Source: a virus. Taken from it: a stretch of DNA of 64,000 nt. The position numbers and the translations under genes are program-made. Location of the stretch: IMG/VR virus record IMGVR_UViG_3300010397_000002, positions 1-64,000 of that record. One strand, written 5' to 3'. The notes beneath the pieces were generated by a model. The model ran no database searches, was not told the DNA's origin, and saw nothing but the letters and a program-made list of their open reading frames with translations. Positions 7,881 through 17,799 of the stretch are shown one piece after another (position 1 is the stretch's first letter; each line of letters begins with the position of its first letter).

Positions 7881-9860
7881 TTAAATTCTTACTGTAACAT
7901 TAAGGCATATATTAATACCTGATCCAGATATAAAAGTAAATGTTCCATAAGGAGTAAAAACAAGTCTTGTGTTGGCATTATCAACAGATACTATGCATGG
8001 TATATTTTGCCCAGTAGGAACGTTAACTGCGGCTCCGATCATTATTCCGTCAGTTCCATACTCGTTGTTTAGATATGTGCTCAATGTAGGTGGTATAGTA
8101 ATTTTAACTACTCCTGGTGTTGCGGCAAAAGCTATACCGATAACTTGTATCGCAACTATAACTTCCCTGTTTGATACTCTATACCTAACAAAATTTGCTC
8201 CAGTTATGGCTGTGGAGGCTGTACCAGCTTGATTTACAACATCACTAGTAAGGACATTATTTGAGGTATAAGCAGAATCAACTGCATTTAATAAAGTTTG
8301 AATGGCGCTTGATAACTTAGCCAGAGTCGTGCCTCCATCTTTAAGTCGCAAGGAATCTGAAGATATTTCTATAGTAGACCCATCAACATTAACATCAAAT
8401 GTTCTATTCGCGCTTAAATCACCACCGCCAGAAAGTGCATTGCCAGCCGATAATGAAATTGTCTTGTCGGCTTTACCTGATATATCTGTAGATAATGAAG
8501 CTGCTGTCCTATATTTTATTTGACCAGTGGAAGAGTCTCTAACTAAAACCTGTGTTAACGCATTGTCATTCGCTGGTGTAGTTAAAATATTGAAATTAGG
8601 TACATAAATCTGACTTGGATCAGCGGCCCTAGCTGATAGCCCATCACCACCAAGTATACCACTAAACGGAGAGTCTGATGGGATATGTTGATTTCTTCCT
8701 CCTAATATGAATGAATAATTCGCCAGAGCCCCATGACCTACTGTTTGAGAGTTATTATTTGAACTAAAATTAAATGAATGAATTCCAGCGGCAAGTACTC
8801 TTTGAGTAGGGGCTGGCGTTATTGCATGGCCAGCATCATCTTGATGTCCATATGCCCACGAAGCATATCCAGATGCCTCTGTCCACTCACCTCCAACTGT
8901 TGCTGACCTAGATGATGTTAATATATTATGGTTGCCACCAAGCATGGTGCCCTGTGTAGCATCTGTCGAAACATTATCATATCCACCAAGAATGACAGTC
9001 TCAAATATACCGGAGAATGGGTTTGAATCTGTAAGTAATATCCTGTTTTGAAATCCTGAAAGAATAGCATTATCACCGATACCATTACTATTAGATCCGC
9101 TTTTTGTCATATGGTTATCTTCACCAAATACAAAATTCCATGCGCCTTGATCAATACTACAATTCAATCCTAAGACAAAATTATAACTCAATTGATTGTT
9201 TGTATTACCAGTACCTATTGTTAACCGATTATTTACGTTGTCCCATAAAAAATTTGTGGTGTACGCAGGAAGTCCTGATTGTACTTGTAAGAAAGTGTTA
9301 TTTGATCCAATTGCTCTCCTACTTAATACATTTGTAGCAGACCCATAAAGTATGTCGCCTGTAGATATAGCATTTAGCCCAGTGCCTCCTGATGTAACTG
9401 ACAAAGGAGTAGTTAAACTTAAGGCCCCTGATATAGTAACATTTCCTCCAACCGAAATATTTTGAACGACAGATAGTGAGCCTGTCATTGAAATGTTATT
9501 GATCCCAGAGATATTATTATTTATAATAATTATACTTCCTGAATTTTGATAGGTAGAAACAAATGTCTGTATCGGATTAGGTATAACTGGAAATGAAGTG
9601 AGTTGGGCTGATCTCTTTAACTGTAAAAGAAGACGATTTAATGCCGCATCATTTTGCCCTATAGTATGGTCAATTGCTGTACCACCTGTATTTAAAACAA
9701 TAAATTTCATCAACAGGTTAAACAGTTGTCTAACACGAACCAATTGTCTTATTGTTTTTGGCTGCTTAGGAGTTCCTTCCTGATCAATGATGTCACTCCC
9801 TAAAGAGGCGATCTTTAAATTTGATTCTGATAAAATACTAAATGCATCAGGTATTAGCAT
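7881..9860 (-). CDS. Tail fibre protein with YadA-like head repeats
   Basis: A 659-residue late protein. The N-terminal 120 residues are helical with an Asn/Ile-rich beta segment (IIIINNNISGINNISM). Next comes a phage-fibre module (TPLSVTSGGTGLNAIS, GDILYGSATNVL), then repeats near 220-400 of the type found in trimeric adhesin heads (ILGGYDNVS, MLGGNHNILT, TVGGEWTEASGYASWAYG). The C-terminus is a beta-rich knob. It is expected to form a trimeric receptor-binding fibre. Its start overlaps the upstream structural gene by seven bases. Confidence 0.75.
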   Translation of the reverse strand: MLIPDAFSILSESNLKIASLGSDIIDQEGTPKQPKTIRQLVRVRQLFNLLMKFIVLNTGGTAIDHTIGQNDAALNRLLLQLKRSAQLTSFPVIPNPIQTFVSTYQNSGSIIIINNNISGINNISMTGSLSVVQNISVGGNVTISGALSLTTPLSVTSGGTGLNAISTGDILYGSATNVLSRRAIGSNNTFLQVQSGLPAYTTNFLWDNVNNRLTIGTGNTNNQLSYNFVLGLNCSIDQGAWNFVFGEDNHMTKSGSNSNGIGDNAILSGFQNRILLTDSNPFSGIFETVILGGYDNVSTDATQGTMLGGNHNILTSSRSATVGGEWTEASGYASWAYGHQDDAGHAITPAPTQRVLAAGIHSFNFSSNNNSQTVGHGALANYSFILGGRNQHIPSDSPFSGILGGDGLSARAADPSQIYVPNFNILTTPANDNALTQVLVRDSSTGQIKYRTAASLSTDISGKADKTISLSAGNALSGGGDLSANRTFDVNVDGSTIEISSDSLRLKDGGTTLAKLSSAIQTLLNAVDSAYTSNNVLTSDVVNQAGTASTAITGANFVRYRVSNREVIVAIQVIGIAFAATPGVVKITIPPTLSTYLNNEYGTDGIMIGAAVNVPTGQNIPCIVSVDNANTRLVFTPYGTFTFISGSGINICLNVTVRI

Positions 9861-10489
9861 TGTGTACAGGTATCTTCAAGTTCTCTGATTATTTTCTCCA
9901 TGATCTCCGGATTGCCATTGGCAAAATTAGTATCCGCAGATTGCTTCTTTGCATAAAGCATATCAATATAAGTATCATCCTTATTCGCGCATCCACAGTT
10001 AGCATCATCCTTATCGCGAATGCATACATTAGTTCTGTACTCACTGTAAAAATTCTGGTAGTATGTCTCAATGCTTGCGTTACCAATGATGGTAGTCAAG
10101 TCAGTTACCTCAGTGAAATATATTGGATTGGTTGGTAGTTGTCCGGTAGATGATCCGATAGCAATATAATACTTACCGTTCGTGGTATAGTAAAAAACAT
10201 TTCCAGCAACATAAGCGGTAAGCGCACTGTAAAATTGTATGCGTAATCTGATTAATTCAAACCATCCATCTACCAGTGTTGATACTGAGTAAGAAAGATT
10301 AGTTAAAACATCACCTTGCTCAGGATTGGTAAACGTTCTTACAGCATTCACATCAGTCTTGGACCAAAGCACATATTCTGCAGCTTGATTTCGATCTTGA
10401 TTTGGACTTCCATAAACTGTTGTGTTTGTGGCAATGGCTGTGAGCCCGCCATCTTGCTGAGTAATTGGAAATATCGGAACTAAAGCCAT
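9854..10489 (-). CDS. Late structural protein, unknown
   Basis: About 211 residues from MALVPIFPITQQDGG; an upstream ATG at 10504 adds five residues and lies before a hairpin and T-run. The middle is beta-rich with Tyr-rich stretches (VFYYTTNGKYYIAIG), and the C-terminal third has several Cys (NVCIRDKDDANCGCANKDD and a final CTQC), unusual in a virion protein. Position between capsid genes and fibre suggests a fibre-attachment, head-completion or connector role. No family recognised. Confidence 0.6.
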   Translation of the reverse strand: MALVPIFPITQQDGGLTAIATNTTVYGSPNQDRNQAAEYVLWSKTDVNAVRTFTNPEQGDVLTNLSYSVSTLVDGWFELIRLRIQFYSALTAYVAGNVFYYTTNGKYYIAIGSSTGQLPTNPIYFTEVTDLTTIIGNASIETYYQNFYSEYRTNVCIRDKDDANCGCANKDDTYIDMLYAKKQSADTNFANGNPEIMEKIIRELEDTCTQC

Positions 10490-10515
10490 AAAAAAAGGAG
10501 TCAATTACGACCCCT
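10490..10515 (-). terminator. Hairpin plus T-run directly before a start codon
   Basis: On the minus strand GGGGTC, a six-base loop and GACTCC (one wobble pair) are followed by TTTTTTT and the ATG at 10489. It can act as a weak terminator of the upstream late transcript or as a translation/attenuation element. The stem is short. Confidence 0.35.
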
Positions 10516-10541
10516 AAGTTACAAACTTTCTTAATAGTTTA

Positions 10542-11660
10542 TTATTCCCAATAATTTAGTTCCTCTTGGATGCGTTCGTACTTCTCACGATAGTCTGCTT
10601 TTTGAAGCATTTTAACAAGTGCCTCCATTGGATCTTCTCCTGGTAAATGCTGGCAAACAAGGTCACCATCGGTAGAAAAAACCCACTGACGTTTATCCAC
10701 TTCGTACTCAATGGTGCCAATATCATCAGCTTCCATAACGGCCATTTTTATAGCCATTGACTCATTTTTATTCAGCATGAAGAACTCGCGAGGGTTCTGT
10801 CTGGCAAATCTACGCAGATCAATTTTCACTGAATTGTCACCACTTTCTAGCATCCGGCCGGCAGTAGGAATGCCAATAGCGGTTGCGTATTGAACGATCT
10901 TTTCACGGGTTCTCATATTCACAACGGCAGTCTCAGCTTCAAAAGCCAAGTCCATTCCAGCGATAGTATCAGCCCAATTCCTACGGTTACCAACATCAAT
11001 TCTGCGGAAGGCTGGCGCTTGTGATCTATCCCGGCGTTTATTAGATTCGTTCAAAGGATGCAACTCCAGAAGAACATACTCCAAATAATTACGGTCGATT
11101 GGTACATTTTTGAATCCATCGATGAAAATAAGGTCTTCCACAACTTCTTCAACCATCTCTTTTCCATCGCGAACAACCTTTTCAGATCGAGTCACATTTT
11201 TCAATAACCTATGTCTGGCCAGCACATCTGATTGATATGGGTCGTAAATCACATATCTGCCTGGGATAATAAGTGGAGGAGCAATGACGGCCTCTTTTGT
11301 AAGAGGGTCAATCTGATCCTTACCCAATACCTCATATACAGCCACCTTTCGTTTTGTTATCGGAGGAAGCATGCTTGAACTTAATCCTTGACACTCAATA
11401 GGCATTCTTTTCTTGTAAACGCCATCTTCTCTTTTTATTCGAACAGATGTTTTATCACCCATTTCTTGAAGATGTTTTATTGATCGGGTGCGATGCGGAC
11501 CTTTTTCTACTTCGATTTTATCATCACCTTCTTCCTCTTCTTCTTCATCGGGTCCAAGATTTTCTGGTCCTTGTGGCTCGTCTAATACATCGCTCATAAA
11601 ATTCTTCTCGATATCCTCAATGCTTGGCAGTGGCGACATTTCTTTCTTTGTTTTTGACAT
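10542..11660 (-). CDS. Head-region structural protein with acidic N-terminus
   Basis: A 372-residue protein encoded directly after the major capsid gene. Residues 40-50 hold a strongly acidic run (DEEEEEEGDD), followed by a beta-rich middle with KRKVAVYEVLGKDQIDP and a helical C-terminus with Met-rich stretches. Genes at this position in crAss-like phages encode auxiliary capsid or portal-associated proteins. There is no visible enzyme motif. Function inferred from position only. Confidence 0.6.
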   Translation of the reverse strand: MSKTKKEMSPLPSIEDIEKNFMSDVLDEPQGPENLGPDEEEEEEGDDKIEVEKGPHRTRSIKHLQEMGDKTSVRIKREDGVYKKRMPIECQGLSSSMLPPITKRKVAVYEVLGKDQIDPLTKEAVIAPPLIIPGRYVIYDPYQSDVLARHRLLKNVTRSEKVVRDGKEMVEEVVEDLIFIDGFKNVPIDRNYLEYVLLELHPLNESNKRRDRSQAPAFRRIDVGNRRNWADTIAGMDLAFEAETAVVNMRTREKIVQYATAIGIPTAGRMLESGDNSVKIDLRRFARQNPREFFMLNKNESMAIKMAVMEADDIGTIEYEVDKRQWVFSTDGDLVCQHLPGEDPMEALVKMLQKADYREKYERIQEELNYWE

Positions 11661-11713
11661 ATATTGTTGTTTTTAAAATTGATAATATGTTTAACTATTT
11701 TAGATATAAATAA

Positions 11714-11741
11714 AAGGCCAGGGGTTTTACTCCCTGAGCCT
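11714..11741 (-). terminator. Terminator downstream of major capsid gene
   Basis: On the minus strand AGGCTCAGGG, a seven-base loop, CCCCTGGCCT, then TTTTATTT. The stem is GC-rich and lies between the capsid gene and the next late gene, a position where partial termination would raise capsid mRNA relative to downstream genes. Confidence 0.6.
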
Positions 11742-11770
11742 CTCTTACACAACGTTTAGTTATGGCAACT

Positions 11771-13231
11771 TTACGCAGCCGGTTGTAAACGCTGACCTAA
11801 GATAAACTTAGATGCAGCAACCACCCGGGTGCCTTTGCTTGAGCGAATATGGATACGTCTCACGTTCTGATCATCCGTAGGAGTATCAGCCATGGCTCCA
11901 GTAGTGAACATTTGATAATGTCCGCGTGAACCACCTCCGATAGATTTCTTCCACATGATAGTGAATGCATCTTTCATGATACCTGTTTTCGCATCTTTTG
12001 TTTTATCCATAGGAGCGATAATGAAGTACCAAGGATAGTTAAATCCAGGAAGTGCGGTAATATCAGGATGGTTCAGGATCATAAGTTCCTTCACATTGAA
12101 TGTGAATCCACCAATTTTTACTTGGTCAATATTCAAATCAACTGTAGACCGGTTGTACACCAAGCTACCATTAACTCCGAATTGAGAGATAATGTCCTTT
12201 GCTTTCAAAAGGAATTCATAACCGCATTGCAATAAACATTCACGGCCTTGGTTCAATTTCCGGCGAAGACGGATAATTTGTTCGAACAATGCCATCGTTG
12301 GATTGTTGTCATAGTACAGTTTAGGCGCATTCAACTCCAAGTTAGGCATGTAACCTTGAGTGGTAGAGATTGTAACAGCCAAGCCGTTTTTATCAAAACC
12401 AGGGATTGCAGTACCAAAAGGAGTGAGGAAAAGACCAGCTTGTTCCATGAATGCAAAGCGCATTTCAGTATCAGAGAATCCACGTGGATAAACGAAATTG
12501 ATTTCCTTTCCTTGATACACAAAAGGATAAGTTTCGTTGGTCGCTTCTATGTCGGTTTGATCATAGTAATCCGCAAAACGTTGGATGTAATTGGTGAACG
12601 TTTTGCTGGTTGGAGAGATACCTTTTTGCATTCCATAAGACGCCTCCTCGAAAGCAGAGCCTATTACTGCAAATTGATCACCACCATAAACACCAGCGGC
12701 ATTGGTAATTGTATTGGTAAGAGAAGGGAATGAAGACACAACCTTCACTAAATACAACCTATGAGCGCCTGCAATTGACTCTCTTTTACCGCTGATACGC
12801 CACACACCTTTATTTTTGAATTGGATCAATTGACCAGTTCTAGGGTATGAGTATTTAAGAGCAAGAGCTCCTGTTTGTGGACTATGGCTTATGGAGGCAA
12901 GTTGAACGTAGTCCAAACCTACATAAAGCGCATCATCTCCATTAACCAAGGATGCTGTCCCGAACACGTTGGCCTGGGTAGAATCAGTGTTGATGTAAGG
13001 AGCATCAAATCTCTTATTGGCTTCATGATGGATAATTTCTTCACCCTTCACTTCTTCCATAAGACCCATTTTGAACATTTCTCCGATATCTGTTTCCAGC
13101 GGATTGACGTCAAACATCGTTGGTCCAACTTGAGGTTTATGGATAAAACTCATTTGGGATATAAGCGGATTTTCTTCACGTGCTGCGACGGAGAAGTCCT
13201 GCCAGGTATTTACTTCTGTGAATAATGCCAT
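11771..13231 (-). CDS. Major capsid protein
   Basis: A 486-residue protein with no signal peptide or enzyme motif, starting MALFTEVNTWQDFSVAAREE. Length, location two genes after the portal and directly after an acidic scaffold-like protein, and its own terminator all fit a HK97-fold capsid subunit. The sequence (FDAPYINTDSTQANVFGT, FVYPRGFSDTEMRFAFMEQAG) resembles capsid proteins of crAss-like phages as I remember them, which are about this length. No protease is seen in the window, so maturation by cleavage is not supported. Confidence 0.75.
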   Translation of the reverse strand: MALFTEVNTWQDFSVAAREENPLISQMSFIHKPQVGPTMFDVNPLETDIGEMFKMGLMEEVKGEEIIHHEANKRFDAPYINTDSTQANVFGTASLVNGDDALYVGLDYVQLASISHSPQTGALALKYSYPRTGQLIQFKNKGVWRISGKRESIAGAHRLYLVKVVSSFPSLTNTITNAAGVYGGDQFAVIGSAFEEASYGMQKGISPTSKTFTNYIQRFADYYDQTDIEATNETYPFVYQGKEINFVYPRGFSDTEMRFAFMEQAGLFLTPFGTAIPGFDKNGLAVTISTTQGYMPNLELNAPKLYYDNNPTMALFEQIIRLRRKLNQGRECLLQCGYEFLLKAKDIISQFGVNGSLVYNRSTVDLNIDQVKIGGFTFNVKELMILNHPDITALPGFNYPWYFIIAPMDKTKDAKTGIMKDAFTIMWKKSIGGGSRGHYQMFTTGAMADTPTDDQNVRRIHIRSSKGTRVVAASKFILGQRLQPAA

Positions 13232-13299
13232 TGTTTTCGGTAGTTAAAGATTTTTATCCTCAACCTCCGATGTTGCACAATATTAAGTAACAAGAGATT

Positions 13300-14565
13300 T
13301 TATCTCCTTGCCGCTTCTCTCTCTGCCTTTTTCTTTGCCATCATTCTATCAGTTTGGGCATCTATGCTCTCATCCTGAATATCACCACTTGATTTTGGTT
13401 TTCTGTCCGGTTTCTTTTTTCCGATGTCCTCGGCTTTAAGTATGTGTGCGCGACTCCGTGCGGATTTAAGCGCCTCTTCTACCATTTCTGCACCGAACAG
13501 TGCGAATGCGGCTTGTTGAAATTTTTGTTCCGGATCAAATCCACCCACTAAATTACCTTTCTCATCATAAGACCTTGGGTTGCTTAAATAGCCTTCTGCG
13601 ACCACTTTAATTTTACCTAATTTGTCTTTGTTGAATTTGTAGATAAATGGATTCTTTGGATCATCATCCAGTTCAAATACTAAATTATCTAATCCGTCAA
13701 GGTGCTCGTTGAATGATTTTGTATTGCTTGCGATACTTGAAACCACTTCTTGAGGAACCTCTTCTGGTTTAGGTTTTTCTTCTTCACTTATAGTTTTAAA
13801 TTCTTGTTGTTTCTCTTCAATGAACTTCTTGGCCTTTGAAGCATCGATTTTAAGATCGCTCTCTAAATCTTCTTTCTTGTCCTTATATGCTTCTATAGAC
13901 TCGAAGTCTTCTTCTTTAACAATGTACTTACTCTCAAATCTCCGGTTGAATTTTCTCCTGGACTCATCGATGCTGAGTTCTGGATGCTGCATGATGAATT
14001 CCTGTTCAAGTATTAGTTTAGGATCTGTTTTATTAACATCTATGCTAATAAGTGAGGCCATCATTTGAAGACCATCCTGAAGTCTGGCTGGATCGTAGTC
14101 CTTTAATGCTTCATAAACTAATTTTTGTTGTTCACTTTTGAAGACTGGTTCTTTCGGAGCGGCCTTTTCTAATTCAGCAACTTTTTTAATGAGGACTGTA
14201 TTTTCATCCAAAAGTTCTGCAGCGCGGTCAATTACCTCAATGAACTCCTCTTCGTTTTTGATTCCGTATTTATCGGAAAAATTATCGGCAATGAAGTTAT
14301 CAATTTCGGCAGGCTGATCTTCTTCTTTCTCCTCTTCATTTTCTACTTCTTCTTCAGGCTTATCGTCATCCTTAGACTCTTTTTCTTCAGACTCTTCCTC
14401 TTTCTTATCGGCATCAACTTCTTCATTCTCTTCTTCGGTTTCCTGTTCTTCCTCCTCTGTTTCAACCTTGTCTTTCGGAGCCTCTTTTTCAATTTTTGTA
14501 TCTGCGGGTTTGTCCTCTACGGTAACCATTTTGTCTTCATCGAACGAATAAATTTCTCTTGCCAT
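13300..14565 (-). CDS. Acidic scaffold-like protein
   Basis: A 421-residue protein. Residues 20-95 are almost entirely Glu/Asp/Lys (TEEEEQETEEENEEVDAD), followed by long helical, coiled-coil-prone stretches and a basic C-terminus (RMMAKKKAEREAARR). Such an acidic, helical, low-complexity protein between portal and capsid genes is the usual profile of a scaffolding protein, which organises procapsid assembly and is then removed. The basic C-terminal end would suit capsid binding. Confidence 0.65.
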   Translation of the reverse strand: MAREIYSFDEDKMVTVEDKPADTKIEKEAPKDKVETEEEEQETEEENEEVDADKKEEESEEKESKDDDKPEEEVENEEEKEEDQPAEIDNFIADNFSDKYGIKNEEEFIEVIDRAAELLDENTVLIKKVAELEKAAPKEPVFKSEQQKLVYEALKDYDPARLQDGLQMMASLISIDVNKTDPKLILEQEFIMQHPELSIDESRRKFNRRFESKYIVKEEDFESIEAYKDKKEDLESDLKIDASKAKKFIEEKQQEFKTISEEEKPKPEEVPQEVVSSIASNTKSFNEHLDGLDNLVFELDDDPKNPFIYKFNKDKLGKIKVVAEGYLSNPRSYDEKGNLVGGFDPEQKFQQAAFALFGAEMVEEALKSARSRAHILKAEDIGKKKPDRKPKSSGDIQDESIDAQTDRMMAKKKAEREAARR

Positions 14566-14610
14566 AACTTATTTATTTCTATAAAGTTCAGAATACTTTA
14601 TCAGAAAAGC

Positions 14611-14638
14611 AAAAAGCCACTTTTTAGGGTGGCTTTTT
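14611..14638 (-). terminator. Rho-independent terminator, bidirectional
   Basis: AAAAAGCCAC and GTGGCTTTTT form a perfect ten-base stem with an eight-base loop and T-runs on both strands. It follows the 101-aa gene and precedes the scaffold gene on the minus strand. Confidence 0.75.
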
Positions 14639-14658
14639 GGGAGGTTTAGGTTAATGAA

Positions 14659-14964
14659 TTATTTCGTGTAGACTTCATCAATAAACTTGAAATGGTATCC
14701 TGCTGGATTTGCTGATTGATGAACAACGGATGTTCGATCTTGCATTGGCCCGCAGTCAGGAATAATTTTAATATTAACACATATTGGGCTCCATACTCTT
14801 GTTACAATTGCTGGAATATCATCATCATTGTGATTTGATTTAGCAATTGAATCATCTGGATTTGGTGTAAAAAGGACTATCTCGCCTATTTTTGGAGTTC
14901 GTCCTTGAACGAGAGTTATTGTCGTTCCTTCTGAAGTGGTACCGGTGTAAGTTTCATTTTTCAT
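14659..14964 (-). CDS. Small beta-rich protein, unknown (101 aa)
   Basis: The protein is mostly beta-strand with a motif PKIGEIVLFTPNPDD near residue 24, which looks like a small barrel (SH3-like) as found in several small phage proteins. It lies between portal and scaffold genes with its own terminator just downstream. It may be a head decoration or a regulator of the late block; no family assigned. Confidence 0.55.
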   Translation of the reverse strand: MKNETYTGTTSEGTTITLVQGRTPKIGEIVLFTPNPDDSIAKSNHNDDDIPAIVTRVWSPICVNIKIIPDCGPMQDRTSVVHQSANPAGYHFKFIDEVYTK

Positions 14965-15007
14965 AATTGTAAAATTGTTTAGTTTTAAAGATATTCAAAG
15001 ATATAAA

Positions 15008-17449
15008 TTATTTTTCTTTCGATTTACTCATTGCTTTCTTCGCGTCATTATCGGCCTTTTTTGAATCGTTTTCAGCTTTCTTTGCGTCACCTTCTGCCCT
15101 CACCTGAGCCATGGCATACTTCGGTTTATTCTCAACAGCCTTCTTAATGATCTCATCAACACTGGTTTGTTTGGCAATTTGCTTTTTAACCTGATCAGAT
15201 TTGTCAGCAATAACTCCTTCGAGTTCTTTAGTTCTATTGAGTATATCCACGTCAATTTTAGCCTTCAATTTCATCATCTCTTCCTCGGCCATTGCTTTGG
15301 CTTGAATAACTGCAATTTCTCCATCTGTCTTATCAGAAGCAGCTTGACGATTTGCATCCATAGCAGCCTGTTGGTTGGCGACATTAGCTTGCCCTGCCTT
15401 CCGTTCATTGATCTTAATACGGATACCAAGTATCTGACGTGCCTTCTTGAGATTTTTTATCTCGCGGATAAAAGCTACATCCAAATGAGTAAGCGTTCCT
15501 TTATCCAGACCAATTGCTAAATCTTGGAAGAAAGCTGCCCATTCTTGTGCCGATGGAGCCCGCACTAAAAATAATCCATAATCGCATAAAGCGATACTAT
15601 CCGGGATGGTAAAGTGACGTCCCATGGCAGGAATGAATCCTTCAATACCAACCCCATCTCGTTTAGCCTGCTGAACGAGCAGTAATAGTTGATTGGTCGC
15701 TGCCCGATACATATAGGTGTAAGAATTGAAAAGATACTCCATATCTAGATCACCAGTAGCTTGCGATTGCTCCATAACACGAACAGCCAATCTATCTGGT
15801 GTTTCTGTAGATTCGGCCACAGTGGTTCCAGTCATTTGCTCAAGCATATTTATCCCAGTAGTGAACATATTCAGATAATCAGCCATCATTAATCCAGATG
15901 GATTGTTACCTACCGCGCTGCTGGAATATCGCTGGTCATACTTATTTATCGGAGATCTTTTTACCAAGGTACCAGTTTGAAGGAAATGCTTGTAAACCTC
16001 GCGCGGAGTCCAAGACTTTCCTCCCTTGCCAAAAGCTACAGCTTCCAGTTGGGTAAAATCAATTTCTCTGGCGCCCATGAATCCTTGAGCAAGGATTTGT
16101 TTCATTTTATTCCAAGCCACATTGATCATAAATAAAGGCTCGATCATCTGTGCAGCAAAGCTCACAGTCCTTCCTTCTTTATAATTTGGGGCAAAGGTTA
16201 TGATCGGTAATACGCTATTTACCAAATTTAACCGTGGATATTCTTTACGGCCGTAACCATAAACTACGTGGCTATCCAATACCCAAGTGCCACCGTACAC
16301 ACTGGTATATGAGTTTTTAATAATATCATACTCTTGATCATCAGCGAATTTTGGATCATCTTGTCTTGGCTTCCAGTTCAGACCGCGTTCCATTATTGTC
16401 TTATTGCCAGCTTTGTTCTTTCTGGTAATGAATACTCGATCATCTTGGCTTAAATAGTAAAATCGCATCACTGGGATATAATTCAATCCATCAAATTTCT
16501 GGTTAAATCGGTTGATGGCGTAAGTTGCCGGAATGCTATTTTGATTAGCGTATTGCTGTATTACTCTTTCGATTTCATCTTCGGTTAAATAAGCTGAAGA
16601 TTCTTTACGGAACTGATTAACGGTGGGGAAGTCAAGATATCCTGCATATTCCTGGTTTTGGAAGTTCTCATCCTCAACATAAGATCCAATGTAATACTTA
16701 GGGTTTATCCGGTCGCATCTTGGGATCCCGTTTTCATCACGGTAACAATGCATATGTCCACGACCAATAACAACTTTGTCATTGGCAACCATCCGCATTT
16801 TCTGATTGAAATCATTGATTTGATGGATCAGTGCAATAGACAATTCACCATCAATAGCCTTTTGCAGCTTAGGGTTGGTGAGCATCTCATACATTAATTC
16901 ATCTGGATATTCAGGTAAAACATCCACATCTAAGTCGGGAAAGAAATCCCGGGGATTCATTTTTATGTCAGTTATCCACTTCCTGAACTCGTAGTATGTC
17001 TGAATATTGGCCTCATATGTCTTTTTCTCATGAACGGAGACAGGATCAATAGCCTCCAATTGTACCTCATATTGCAGGTTCATCATCTTAGCCACCGCAC
17101 GATTTATGTACTTTGGCGCCAGATTTAATACCTGAATATCCAGATAAGCCAAGCTTGAGGAACCATCGTCTGCCGCATCATTGTGAACATCCTTAAAAAA
17201 ACCGAACATATTTCTAAGGTTGTCTACGCTCTGTCTTCCTTGAGAAACCTCGATCAATGCCTGGTATTCGCTATCGTTCCAAAACCGAGATCCTCCGAAA
17301 CGCCCGCTCGAATAGTACATAGCCTTCGCGTATTGGAGTCCATATTCCGGCAGTTCCTTTATATTCGGACTTACAAATTCGTTTGGAAATACCGATCCTT
17401 TGACAGCAAAGTCAGAATCTACTAATCGTGTTTCTTCTGCAGAATCCAT
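15008..17449 (-). CDS. Portal protein
   Basis: An 813-residue protein starting at 17449 (MDSAEETRLVDSDFAVKG), which overlaps the stop of the upstream gene; an in-frame ATG at 17548 lies inside that gene and is less likely. The length, the position directly after TerL and the alternating helix/beta body with a long C-terminal helical tail suggest a portal of the crAss-like size class. The last 60 residues carry Lys/Ala/Asp repeats (KKAENDSKKADNDAKKA). It would form the dodecameric DNA channel at the capsid vertex. Confidence 0.75.
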   Translation of the reverse strand: MDSAEETRLVDSDFAVKGSVFPNEFVSPNIKELPEYGLQYAKAMYYSSGRFGGSRFWNDSEYQALIEVSQGRQSVDNLRNMFGFFKDVHNDAADDGSSSLAYLDIQVLNLAPKYINRAVAKMMNLQYEVQLEAIDPVSVHEKKTYEANIQTYYEFRKWITDIKMNPRDFFPDLDVDVLPEYPDELMYEMLTNPKLQKAIDGELSIALIHQINDFNQKMRMVANDKVVIGRGHMHCYRDENGIPRCDRINPKYYIGSYVEDENFQNQEYAGYLDFPTVNQFRKESSAYLTEDEIERVIQQYANQNSIPATYAINRFNQKFDGLNYIPVMRFYYLSQDDRVFITRKNKAGNKTIMERGLNWKPRQDDPKFADDQEYDIIKNSYTSVYGGTWVLDSHVVYGYGRKEYPRLNLVNSVLPIITFAPNYKEGRTVSFAAQMIEPLFMINVAWNKMKQILAQGFMGAREIDFTQLEAVAFGKGGKSWTPREVYKHFLQTGTLVKRSPINKYDQRYSSSAVGNNPSGLMMADYLNMFTTGINMLEQMTGTTVAESTETPDRLAVRVMEQSQATGDLDMEYLFNSYTYMYRAATNQLLLLVQQAKRDGVGIEGFIPAMGRHFTIPDSIALCDYGLFLVRAPSAQEWAAFFQDLAIGLDKGTLTHLDVAFIREIKNLKKARQILGIRIKINERKAGQANVANQQAAMDANRQAASDKTDGEIAVIQAKAMAEEEMMKLKAKIDVDILNRTKELEGVIADKSDQVKKQIAKQTSVDEIIKKAVENKPKYAMAQVRAEGDAKKAENDSKKADNDAKKAMSKSKEK

Positions 17450-17450
17450 T

Positions 17451-17768
17451 TTAGAATAGACGTTTAAAAAGTTTATACGGTAAGGCCATTTTATTATTTC
17501 CGGAGTCAACAAAAAGGTAATCCCCTTTCCGTCCGATCTCAAAGTCATTATCCATTTGCCGATATTTTATAGACTTCGGAGAGGAGATGGCCGCTTCAAT
17601 ATTGAAGAAGGCCCGCTTCTCTAAAGCCAAATCACGCTTGATGGTCTTGAATGGTTCGGCTGATTTACAAAAATGCCAGTCATTAACATGGTCAGGATTT
17701 AATTCCGCAACGCTAACATCTTCCTCCAAAATCTGCTCCATTGTCTTTCGGTCGTTATCTTTTGCCAT
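17451..17768 (-). CDS. Small protein between TerL and portal
   Basis: A 105-residue protein (MAKDNDRKTMEQILEEDV) located between terminase and portal and coupled to the portal start. It has an acidic helical N-terminus and a beta-rich C-terminal half (KIYRQ-like, DYLFVDSGNNKMALPYKLF). Function unknown; a packaging or portal-assembly factor is plausible by position. Confidence 0.55.
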   Translation of the reverse strand: MAKDNDRKTMEQILEEDVSVAELNPDHVNDWHFCKSAEPFKTIKRDLALEKRAFFNIEAAISSPKSIKYRQMDNDFEIGRKGDYLFVDSGNNKMALPYKLFKRLF

Positions 17769-17799
17769 AAAAGTTGTGTTAATTAATCAAATTTAGCGA

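Noticed and set aside
12248-12733. 161-codon plus-strand frame inside the capsid gene
   Set aside because: Opposite strand of a well-supported late gene and composition typical of antisense shadow.
17450-17548. Longer portal start at 17548
   Set aside because: It would overlap the upstream gene by about 100 bases, while the ATG at 17449 gives the usual stop/start coupling.
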